From Parasponia andersonii (taxonomy: Eukaryota > Streptophyta > Magnoliopsida > Rosales > Cannabaceae), in contig JXTB01000064.1 in the NCBI GenBank assembly GCA_002914805.1, forward strand, positions 12,857 through 76,856: a stretch of 64,000 nucleotides of DNA, in the 5' to 3' direction. Positions within the stretch are counted from its first letter, which is position 1, and every line of letters begins with the position of its first letter. A program made the translations under genes and the position numbers. Of this stretch, positions 12,784 to 22,862 are shown piece by piece. The notes beneath the pieces were generated by a model. The model was not told the DNA's origin. It did no database searches and worked only from the letters and a program-made list of their open reading frames with translations.

Positions 12784-13225
12784 TAAAAATACCTTAATTT
12801 TTAATTTTTCTGCAAATTAATACCTTGACTTTTGAAATCCTACTAATTAATACTATAACTTTTAAAATTTTTACAAATTTGTACTCTTAATGTCTAATTA
12901 ATTGATTTTAATAATAAAAGAAGGTTGTACTTCTCGTTTACTCAACAAGAACTTATTAAACACTAATAAAATTAGTTTATTTAACTTTTCATTCAAGAAA
13001 AAAAAATTGGAGTGAGAAGTAAAAAGAGTTATTTGCTTCTTTTAACTTGCACATTGTACAAATTTGTAAAAAGAAAAAAAGTGAAGTTATTAATTTGTAG
13101 GAATTTTAAATATTAGTATATTAATTTATAAAATTTAAAAATTATGATATTAATTTGCAGGATTTTAAAAATAAAAGTATTAATTTGTAAAAATTTAAAA
13201 TCAGCTTTTATATTTTGCAAAAAAG
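12784..13225. mobile_element. Inverted-repeat element with internal 30-40 bp sub-repeats
   Basis: The left arm (about 12789-12905) and the reverse complement of the right arm (about 13080-13222) share the series 'caaattaatac', 'aaaatcct(g/a)c', 'aaattaatat' and 'tttttacaaatttgta'. Within each arm the 'aaattaata' word recurs every 30-40 bp. This is a MITE-like foldback structure without coding sequence. Its exact ends and target duplication were not resolved. Confidence 0.5.
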
Positions 13226-13753
13226 TTAAAAATAATGTATATCTAAGTCGTTAACCCTATTCTATATTTTCATTCTCTACCGCAAACTTAATAACATTAA
13301 CACGATACAAACTGACCGGAAAACCCACCCAAACACAAAAATTGATATAGCCGAATCTTACTCGGTTTGGTTTCACTTCCCTCTTTTCCCAAACCCGAAC
13401 TCGAAAATCTGCCCGCCTTTGTACCCTGGTTGTATCCATGTTTTTTTATTTTTATTATTTTTTATTTTTTATAAATAAAAAGTAGCCTTTCGAAGTCTCC
13501 CCTTTCCTAGAATAGAAAAGAAGCATATAGAGAAGGGAAGTTGCCACTTGCTATTGTCCTGAGATTTCTTTTCAATTTAATCAATTAGCTAATCAAACCA
13601 GAATATTGTATTCATTTTGTGAAGTTTTCATTCGTAAACCTAATAAATAAATATATCACTAAATACAAGATATATTATTTTCAAAAGGAAATTAAATCTT
13701 GTAATACAGAATAACCATAAGTTGACTTCTTAATTGGGTGGCCTTATTTTTTT

Positions 13754-13813
13754 CACCCTCACCCAACTACATTATTATTATTATTATTTTTTTTTTTTTG
13801 TTGGGGGAGGGTG
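13754..13813. repeat. 14-bp inverted repeat with AT-rich loop
   Basis: 'caccctcacccaac' at 13754-13767 faces 'gttgggggagggtg' at 13800-13813 with one mismatch. The loop is a (TTA)n/poly-T tract. It could fold as a hairpin; no function is inferred. Confidence 0.55.
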
Positions 13814-14152
13814 GTGCTCCGAGAAAGGTTGTTTTATAATTTCACATAGCACACGAGAGTTGAAGATTGAAAATAGATAACACGTTCCAAGATATATGCA
13901 ATAAGCCAATAAGCATGTTCCGGGAAATTAGAAAAATAAAATAAAAAAGCGATAAAGAGCGGTGTAACAGTAGTTGTACTTGTATAAGGCAGTGCCAGCA
14001 TCAACATACGTGTGCAAACTTTCTTGACAACTTCAATCATTATCCATTACACGGTTTCGCATTTACTTCCCATTTTTTCCCTTCTCTAATATATTATCTT
14101 TATTTTTTTTTCTTATCTTATTTTTCAATTTATTTTTTCATTAAAAAGTTTT

Positions 14153-14184
<32 letters not shown>

Positions 14185-14237
14185 GAAAATATTAGGGCGG
14201 GCAAGTTGACCTGGTCCCTCAAGCGGCAAATTCAGCC

Positions 14238-14246
14238 TTTAAATAG
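14238..14246 (+). promoter_or_regulatory. TATA-like box of the PEPCK gene
   Basis: TTTAAATAG lies about 270 bp upstream of the ATG at 14513. It is the only good TATA-like match close to the start, so a transcription start near 14270 and a leader of about 240 nt are inferred. Confidence 0.45.
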
Positions 14247-14411
14247 AGACACCCCTGTTTTGGCTCTCCACACAACAGAGTACCCCCTCTCCAACTCTTA
14301 GTACGCTATAATATCCTAATACTAAGATCAGGTAAAGGTTCGATAATTTTTTTTAATGGATAATGATAATAGTGATCAATTGATTTTTCTTTTTCTTTCT
14401 TTTTTTTTTTT

Positions 14412-14426
14412 CCCCCCCCCCCCCCT
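14412..14426 (+). repeat. 15-base C homopolymer in the PEPCK leader region
   Basis: A long T run passes directly into 15 consecutive C residues about 90 bp before the start codon. The length is likely variable or error-prone. Confidence 0.85.
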
Positions 14427-14512
14427 CTTAAACATGGATATATGACATGTTTGTTAATGGTTATCACGTTAATTAGAGGGGACGAAAGTGGGTACATAAT
14501 TTTAGTGGATCG

Positions 14513-14832
14513 ATGGCGGAGAGCAGATCAACATCATCATCAGGTGATCGTAATGAGATCAACGGTGGAGGAGAGTTCAGCTTCGGTAGGAGCAGGAGCA
14601 TTGGGCGGAATGGATTGGCGAAGATCCAAACGCAGAAGCAGAGCACGACGTCGGATGAGGTTTGTCACGACGACAGCTCGGCTCCGGTGAAGGCGCAGAC
14701 GCTTGACGAGCTTCACTCTCTTCAGAAGAAGAAGTCGGCCCCAACCACCCCAATCAGGTCTTCGGGCTCACCACATTTGTTCACCATTTCTGAGGAGGAT
14801 CGCCAGAAGCAGCAGCTCCAATCCATCAGGTA

Positions 14833-14863
<31 letters not shown>

Positions 14864-16895
14864 TTCATTTATATTTGTTTTGTTTATATCCGAGAATTTA
14901 AGATAAAAGTAAAAAATAAATAAATAAATAAAAATTAAGGGCTTGCTAGACGATTATGAAAGGAATTATGGAGATTTTATTACTAAGCATCCATCCTCTT
15001 GAAAATATTCAAACGCAGATCACTCATTTCACTTTTACAGAATATATAGAAACAAAAATAAAAACATATTTTTAATTCGTAGCAGGTAATTAGCGGCGGA
15101 GCTAGAATTTTTTTTGAGTGGAGCCAAAAATAAATTTTTTTAATACAATAATAATATCAGAAAAATATTTGAATATATAACAGTGTCTCCAATGATAATA
15201 GAATGAATTTTTATATCTTAAAATACTATATAATAATTTTGTTACGAGTGTTACATTATCGAAAACAAAATTTTTAAATCTAAAATTTCTATAAATATAC
15301 AAACTACAAACTAATCAAAATTTTAATTAAAAAAGATATATACACATATGTCTTGACTAGCATATAAAGTTAAAGTTATCAAAAACAATGAAAATTCAAT
15401 CCTAATTTTCCCTTCTCAGTTTTAGTTTAGCAAATTAAATAGAAAATACAAGTTAAAAATTAAGTAAGCCTTGAGTTTAGAAGAAAAGTGATTCACATTT
15501 TATAAAGGAATAAAATTAGAAATAAAAATCTCAATAAGACCAAAATCGAATAAAGTCTAATATTGTACTAAACTATGAAACAAAAAAATTTAAAGGGATA
15601 TATAATAATAATAATAATAATAATATCTCATGTATTAAAAATAGAAATAAAACTTGAAATAAAATCTCGATAGGGCCAAATAGAAAATAAAATTTCAAAT
15701 AGTACTAAAAATTAAATTGAAAAATTTTAGGTGGGGCAATGCCATTCACTTGCCCCCCTTGGCTCTGCCCATGCAGGTAATTGCAGAATTGCTTCGATGA
15801 CTTACAATCTTTATTACGAAAGAATTAAATAGTATTTAGATGCACTTTTTATTTTTTATTTTTTTAAAACTATGTGGAGCATCACGCTCAACGTGTCATA
15901 TGTTACTTGATAATTATAATTAGTAGAGTAATGTCCATACTTAAATTGTTATTATAATTATTCAGTACATATTGTAATCCTGTATTGTGTGATGATGGAA
16001 ATTTTTTAAATAACTTTTGAACGGAGACTAATATCTTGTGTATTCCCATCTTCTATTGAAGTGACACGATGAGACGCATCTCAATAGAGGGTGGGAATAT
16101 CTAAGGTGACAATTAATTTGATTGAATGGAAAAGTATAAGAATAGGAATAGAAATTAAAAACCAATGGAATTAGAAAAAGAATGCAACAATTCGAATTCA
16201 TATGATTAGTTGAACATTGGAATTAATATCTGAATTAATATGTTTGGTTAATAGTTGGAATGAAATGTAATAATAATTATTTGATAAAAATATTCCTAAC
16301 TTTAATTTGAATTTACATTTTATAATAGTACATTAAAATATATTTGAAGTTCTTATTATTTGATAATAACAAAAATAATTACTATATCTAAATAAAAATA
16401 TAAATTGTTTCCAAAATATTTATTTTTTAATGCATATTAAATCATATCAATTATTTGTTATACATATGCACAATAGTACTTTTCAAACGTTTTGAGAATA
16501 TTTTAGAAAATAATAGTTAAATATTGAAAGATAATTTAAGGGTCCCCTGAAAAATAAAAGAGAGAATTTAAGGAATAATATTGGAAAATAATGTTTTAAA
16601 TAACTTAACACTGGGATGGAAATGCTTTTCAAGACTTTATGAATAGGTATTCCGCGATATGGGCGGAATAATCATACTGTGGGAATAACTATTCCCGTGT
16701 ATTTGTGTCAAATCAAACATAAAAATAAAAGACTTGTAGGAATAGTCATTCTATTCCAAATGTCATTCCATCGTGTGAAGTTGAGTAATTAAGGTTAATC
16801 TTCTTACTTGAACCACATTAGATTTCGATTTGATTTTTTCTTTAATTTATTCGATTTGTACATGGTTTGTAATAACATTGACTATAGCGTACACA

Positions 16896-16935
<40 letters not shown>

Positions 16936-17453
16936 GTGCTTCATTGGCGTCGCTGACGAGGGAAACAGGGCCGAAGTTGGTGAAGGGAGACCCAGAAAAG
17001 AAGTCGGAGAGCAACCATAAGGTGACCCACCACCACCATTTTAATTACGCTGCTCCCACCATCGCCGTCAGTGACAGTTCCCTCAAGTTCACTCACGTCC
17101 TCTACAACCTCTCTCCTGCTGGTAATATCGTTATTTAGCAATATAATAATAATTAACTACGTTTTGCTTTTTTTTTTTTTTTTTTTTTTTTCTCCTTTTT
17201 AATTATGTTTGGTCTTCTTTCTTTACCCTTTCCTACTGGCTTCAATCCCTACACTCTGGTGTTTTGTCTCACATGTGAGTTGGTTTCATTTTCAAANTTT
17301 TTCACCTTTTAGATCATAATACTAAAATGACATTTTATACTACTAGACTTGCAGAAGGCTGACAAATTTATCCCTCTAATTACCAATTTATAGTTTAATT
17401 ATCATGTTATCCAATCAGAACCGTTTTGATTATGAACTATATTGATGTATTTG

Positions 17454-17494
<41 letters not shown>

Positions 17495-20400
17495 ATAATG
17501 TGTGACAGAACTGTATGAACAAGCTATAAAGTACGAGAAGGGTTCATTCATAACGTCAACTGGTGCATTGGCCACGCTTTCCGGGGCAAAGACAGGGCGA
17601 GCGCCACGAGACAAACGAGTCGTTAAGGATGAGACCACCGAAGATGAGCTTTGGTGGGGAAAGTAAGTGCTTTCTCCAATATCCACTACATATGCTATTA
17701 TCATCTGCATCGTGATCTATCATATCAGATAGCCCTTTAATTTTTATAATACAGAAAAAGTTATTTAGTATTGTTTCCTAATTTAATTTAATTACTAAGT
17801 TAATGTGTTCAACTAATTTGATGTTTATGCACATGCGTGTAGGGGCTCTCCTAATATTGAAATGGATGAACAAACTTTCTTAGTCAACAGAGAAAGAGCT
17901 GTGGATTACTTGAACTCCTTGGACAAGGTATGTTATATATTATCCTGGCTATAGGTCCACTCAAAAGTCGAATTTGTCTCCCTTAGGATTTTTTTTTCTT
18001 GATTCAAATTTTTTAATCAACTTGCTTCAAAACTTCTGGACAATTAATATCAGGAATTTAAAGGGGTCATACAAATAATCAGGGATCAGACGTGTTACTT
18101 AGCTGGGCTTTGACAAATTAAACTCTAAATTAATCAGCTTTTTGCAGATCCTTATCCAGTCCTTAGGTCTATTTGACTAAATTTTCAGGGGGATTTAAAA
18201 GAAAAACTTTATATTCCTAGATTTATGGTCAATGGTGGCCATTTCGCGGCACGAATATAGGCTAACAATTTATTATATATAGTAAAGGTAAACTATGGTC
18301 ATGACGACAAATATTGTCACCTGGCACCTTACTTGACACTTTCAACCTCGTACGCTAACAACTTGACTAAATTACTATTTGCTAGTCTTCGTGTTATTGT
18401 GATCAGATCACTCTAATAATATATTACTACTTAATTATAACATGATATTATGTTTTTAAAAAGCGCACTACAATAGGTGTAGGTGTCCGTTACTACAAAT
18501 TTATGTCGATTTAATTAGATAGTGCTCCTATCAAAGTTACAGTATATGATAAAAATTCTTTACAAGAGATTATTTTAGGAAACGAAAAAAAAAGTTTTAA
18601 AATAATAGTAACGACAATATATCAAAATCTTCTAAAAAAAAAAATACTTATTATATTAAAATAGAATCACACTATTCAAAATTATGTGGCTAAAAATATT
18701 TTCACATCATTAGTGTAAGTTTTTACTACAAAAATTTGATATTCCAATTTTTACTCTTAAAATTAATACTTCTTTTGTTGCTTCACCATCCTCGAGCCTT
18801 TTTTTTAAAAAAAAAATTATTTTAAGTGCCACTTTTAGTGGGTGGCATGGTACGACACTGTTATGTATGCATTTCACTTGTGCTGTTGGAAGTGGCATGA
18901 ATATATATATATATATATATCTTCGTCATGCATAGTTCTACCACTTCTCAAGTTTTCAATATGAAGGAAAATTCTGATTTGTCTGTCTCGAATTCTTTTG
19001 TCGAGACCATACCTTAAAAAAAAAAAAGAAAAAAATACCCGCAAAAGAAAAAAAGAAAAGAGGAATTTGATTATTGTTTTCCTGAAGTCTCCATAATATA
19101 TATATATATATATATATTGTTGCCATGATTATATATCTTCTTTATTTGAACCTATTAAGGCCCACAAAGTGATAGTTGGAAATGATCGTATCTGGTGGTG
19201 AATTTGGCATTTTCAGGTCTTTGTGAACGATCAATTTCTGAATTGGGATCCAGAAAACCGAATCAAAGTTCGGATTGTATCCGCCAGAGCTTATCACTCC
19301 CTATTTATGCACAACATGTAAGTAATGAGCCCATAAAATTACTTCCACCATAGACTTCCTATCCACAACTATCCAAACCGTTTGAAGTTTCTGTAGCCTA
19401 AAGTACGTAAGATATATAATAAATAAATAAATAAATAAATAAAAAGCAAAAATGATTTTGTTTTATAATATACAAATTTGATTGTGGACTTAGGCTAATC
19501 ATTTATGAAAAATCGATAGTCGATACTCTTGGAAATGTCACGTGGACAAGAGCTAGTAATTCGATAACTAGTCAAAAAACTGTACGGACAATGACATTGT
19601 AGATGGTAACAGGTGTATCCGGCCGACTCCAGAAGAGGTGGAGGATTTTGGCACCCCTGATTTCACTATCTACAACGCTGGGCAGTTCCCTTGTAACCGT
19701 TACACCCACTACATGACTTCCTCTACTAGCATAGACCTCAATCTTGCTAGGAGAGAAATGGTCATTTTGGGGACTCAATATGCTGGGGAAATGAAGAAAG
19801 GTCTATTTGGTGTAATGCACTATCTCATGCCTAGGCGTCAAATCCTCTCTCTTCACTCTGGCTGCAACATGGGGAAAGATGGTGATGTTGCCCTTTTCTT
19901 CGGATTATCAGGTACCAATAAAAGAAAAAACTCTAAACATCGATCACCAGGCACAAAAAAAAAACCATCAGTAATCTGGTGTCAAAGTCTGATTTTTTTT
20001 ATTTTCGGTCTCGATTCTTTGGTTTTGGTCTAGGTACTGGGAAGACAACCCTTTCTACTGATCACAATAGGTTTTTGATTGGGGATGATGAACACTGTTG
20101 GAGTGAGAATGGTGTGTCAAACATTGAAGGAGGCTGCTATGCCAAGTGCATTGACTTGTCTAGGGAGAAGGAGCCAGATATTTGGAATGCTATCAAGTTT
20201 GGGACAGGTACTACCACATTAGACTTAATAATTTAAAAATTACCTAATGAAATTGAACTTTTTTTGGTTCTGGAGTTGGCTCGATTTTTGTTTGTTCTAT
20301 GTTCGCAGTGTTGGAGAATGTGGTCTTTGATGAGCATACTCGAGAAGTGGATTACTCAGACAAATCTGTCACAGGTAAAAAAGGCTCAAGCATACGTGTA

Positions 20401-21775
20401 AGAGTATCTTGATTATAGTTTATAAACTATAGAAAGCGTCAAAGTGCATTACATGGCTAACTGATCTCTCAATTGTTTCAGAGAACACCAGAGCAGCATA
20501 CCCAATTGAGTACATTCCGAATGCTAAACTACCCTGCGTTGGTCCTCATCCCAAGAACGTGATCCTCTTAGCCTGCGACGCGTTCGGAGTCCTCCCACCT
20601 GTGAGCAAGCTGAGCTTGGCCCAAACTATGTACCATTTCATTAGTGGCTACACTGCTCTGGTACTACTCGTCATTTTCCATTCTTTGAAAGATTGTGACC
20701 CTTGACATTAGTTGAGAAGGAAAGACTTGGAAGACTAAAGTGGAAGATTTATGGTTCCGATTGTGCAAAACCATGTAGGTGGCTGGAACAGAGGAGGGAG
20801 TGAAAGAGCCACGGGCAACATTCTCAGCTTGCTTTGGTGCCGCGTTTATAATGTTGCATCCTACCAAATATGCGACAATGCTGGCAGAAAAGATGCAAGA
20901 TCATGGGGCTACTGGATGGCTTGTTAACACTGGCTGGTCAGGTGGAAGGTACGAAATTATTATACAAACTACTTAGAGCAGTGCAAGAATGAGAACCGAA
21001 AGTTAGTTAATTGTTGCATGAGATACGCTAAGAACAGTCACGTACCATTTATTAGCGTAAATCGACTCATACTGGTCAATGATTAGGATAGAATAATCAC
21101 AATTAACCTGACTGTCCTCGGCACTTCTCTTGCTACCCCTTGCAAACGATGAATGCAATACAAATAATTGCTATCCTAGTCGATTATTAACATAGTTCTA
21201 CAATGGACACTAGATTTGAACAAATCATGGCTAGCTAGAATTGAATAGCTACCTCACTAGTCAAATTGTACTAAGCAAAACTTAACCAATTAATTGCGTG
21301 ATGCATTTCAGTCTCTGTTATTGGATTTGATTCTATTGTATCGCTAATTTGCAGTTATGGAGCTGGTAGTCGTATCAAGTTAGCTTATACAAGGAAGATC
21401 ATTGATGCCATTCACTCAGGAGCCCTTTTGAAAGCAAACTATACCAAAACTGAAGTATTTGGTCTAGAGATCCCTACTGAGATCGAGGGTGTCCCATCAG
21501 ATATCCTGGACCCAATCAACACTGTAAGTTGGTTCTTATTTTGTTTCTTCCAATTCAAGTTATTATATGTGTTATGACTTTTAGCCATAAACTGAAATAT
21601 ATATATATATTAAATCTTTTGAATGTGGCAGTGGTCGGACAAGAAGGCCTACAAGGACACCCTGCTGCATCTAGGTGGTTTGTTCAAGAATAATTTTGAG
21701 GTGTTCTTGAATTACAAGGTTGGGAAAGACAGCAATCTGACCGACGAAATTCTTGATGCCGGTCCCCTTTTTTAA
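14513..21775 (+). CDS. PCK1: Phosphoenolpyruvate carboxykinase (ATP), complete, 12 exons, 680 aa
   Basis: Cytosolic enzyme converting oxaloacetate and ATP to PEP, CO2 and ADP in gluconeogenesis from lipid and amino acids. Exons: 14513-14829, 16937-17121, 17509-17662, 17843-17927, 19217-19317, 19613-19911, 20034-20207, 20309-20374, 20482-20660, 20779-20948, 21355-21523, 21632-21775. All introns are GT-AG and the frame closes at TAA. The first about 110 residues are the plant-specific Ser/Thr-rich N-terminal extension, a known phosphorylation region, containing DELHSLQKK. The catalytic part has the P-loop GLSGTGKTT (about 378-386, split by intron 6) and the PROSITE signature LIGDDEHCW at 395-403 followed by GCYAK. 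Length fits the plant family (Arabidopsis PCK1 is about 670 aa). Intron 1 is 2.1 kb and holds transposons. The start chosen is the first ATG in frame with the conserved extension. Identity is very secure; the choice between PCK1 and PCK2 orthology is not. Confidence 0.97.
15092..15772. mobile_element. Non-autonomous DNA transposon (Mutator-like by target duplication) in PEPCK intron 1
   Basis: A 681-bp block is flanked by an exact 10-bp direct repeat GCAGGTAATT at 15082-15091 and 15773-15782. Its ends are imperfect inverted repeats, 'agcggcggagctag' on the left against 'atgggcagagccaa' read from the right. The interior is AT-rich with poly-A and (ATA)n and has no ORF. A 9-10 bp duplication is typical of Mutator-like elements; the ends resemble a widespread plant element type with a GC-rich 'ggcggagc' tip. 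Confidence 0.72.
16125..16775. mobile_element. Candidate non-autonomous DNA element in PEPCK intron 1
   Basis: The block is enriched at both edges in 'ggaatag', 'attcc' and 'ggaatga' words. The left edge reads 'gaataggaatagaaatt'; the right edge on the other strand reads 'ggaatagaatgactattcc'. It could be a decayed TIR element. The inverted ends are weak and I found no clean target duplication. Confidence 0.35.
16907..16935. repeat. (TA)n directly abutting the exon 2 acceptor
   Basis: The alternating TA run ends in the AG that forms the 3' splice site of PEPCK intron 1 (exon 2 starts at 16937). This intron therefore has no normal pyrimidine tract at its end. Confidence 0.85.
17458..17492. 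repeat. (TA)n in PEPCK intron 2
   Basis: About 16 TA units located 16 bp upstream of the exon 3 start at 17509. Confidence 0.9.
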
Positions 21776-22399
21776 TCGGGAAGCCTTGTGATTTATGAGG
21801 AAGAATTGGAATATTGAATAACGGTTCTATGTCTCTGTGTTGGTCATTTTGTATTCCCAAGTTTGCGTTTCAATTTTATTTCATCTTTTTTGCCATAATA
21901 ACGTTAAATAACTCGTTTCCACTTGGGATGGAAAAAGCTTTGCTCCATCTGTTTGTGGTGCCTTTTTTGTGTTGATTGTGATTAAGGAAGACATCTTACC
22001 TATATAAATACATTTAATACTTCGCTTTCATGTTTTACAATGACAGCTAGAAGGGTACAGTCATTTATTTGCCATGAAATATCATAAATTGGAAATAACG
22101 TTTTTAATCCCGTAAAATTCCAAAAAGAGTGCTAAATACAATCTTTTTTATATTCTCGGGACACCATCGTAAGAATAGTAACCGTAAAAGATTTGTAAAA
22201 ACACAACCAATCCCAAATCAAATTCTATTAACCACCGAATGCTTGGCCTAAGTGGCCTAAGTGAGCAGTATACAGATTTATCTCGGCATGTCACTCACTA
22301 CTTTATAACCTTTAATATTTAGAAAAAGAGTTAATCCTATTTCATTCTTACGAGTTCATTTTTCTAAATAAGGATGGCTAATTGGTGCTTGACACGTAA
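21776..22399 (+). other. PEPCK 3' flank and intergenic spacer
   Basis: The first 100-200 bp are presumably the 3' UTR. No gene or element is seen up to the SINE-like insertion at 22400. Confidence 0.5.
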
Positions 22400-22590
22400 T
22401 TAAATTATTAAACTGAAGGTGTTAACTGAGGTTAATTCAGTTGGTCCAAAACTAGAGTGAAGTGTGCGTGAGTTTGGGAAGGTCAGAAATTCAAATTTTT
22501 ATAGAATATTTGTGTAGGTTATTTTTTTAAAAATTTATTAGTAGTTATTAGTTAAATCCTAATTTTTTTTTTAAATTATTAAAATTGAAG
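22400..22590 (+). mobile_element. tRNA-derived SINE-like insertion with target duplication
   Basis: The body at 22419-22570 starts with a region resembling a tRNA internal promoter. The A-box-like part is 'ggttaattcagttggt' (about 22430) and a degenerate B-box-like part is 'ggtcagaaattcaaat' (about 22481). It ends in a T tract after 'aatcctaa'. Both sides carry 'ttaaattattaaa' followed by 'ctgaag' or 'attgaag' (22400-22418 and 22571-22590). This is a 19-20 bp near-identical direct repeat, as made by LINE-type target-primed insertion. No protein is encoded. It lies 80-270 bp upstream of the TATA box of the NLR gene. Confidence 0.68.
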
Positions 22591-22671
22591 ATAGAAAGAT
22601 ATATTTAGTTTTTTTTTTTTTGGTCCAAATTATCCGGATGTTGGTATGCACCATTAATTAATTAATTAATC

Positions 22672-22680
22672 TTATAAAAA
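22672..22680 (+). promoter_or_regulatory. TATA box of the NLR gene
   Basis: TTATAAAAA lies 48-56 bp upstream of the first in-frame ATG (22728) and about 185 bp before the preferred ATG (22863). A start of transcription near 22702-22706 would leave only about 25 nt before the first ATG, which bears on start choice. Confidence 0.6.
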
Positions 22681-22862
22681 GGGTTTTGTCCAAACTGGAA
22701 TTAATTGTCTAACACTTTTACCAGTATTTGCATGGAAGACTTGGTGGAACGTCCAACTTCAAGTCAACTTTTTCTTCGTCTTCTTCTTCGTCCCCGTCGG
22801 TTCATTCACAGCGCCACCCAAAAAGCACCACTGGTTTCTCTAGCAAGCCGGGGGCAGCAATA

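Noticed and set aside
19572..19778. Minus-strand ORF opposite PEPCK exon 6
   Set aside because: Shadow of a conserved coding exon on the other strand.
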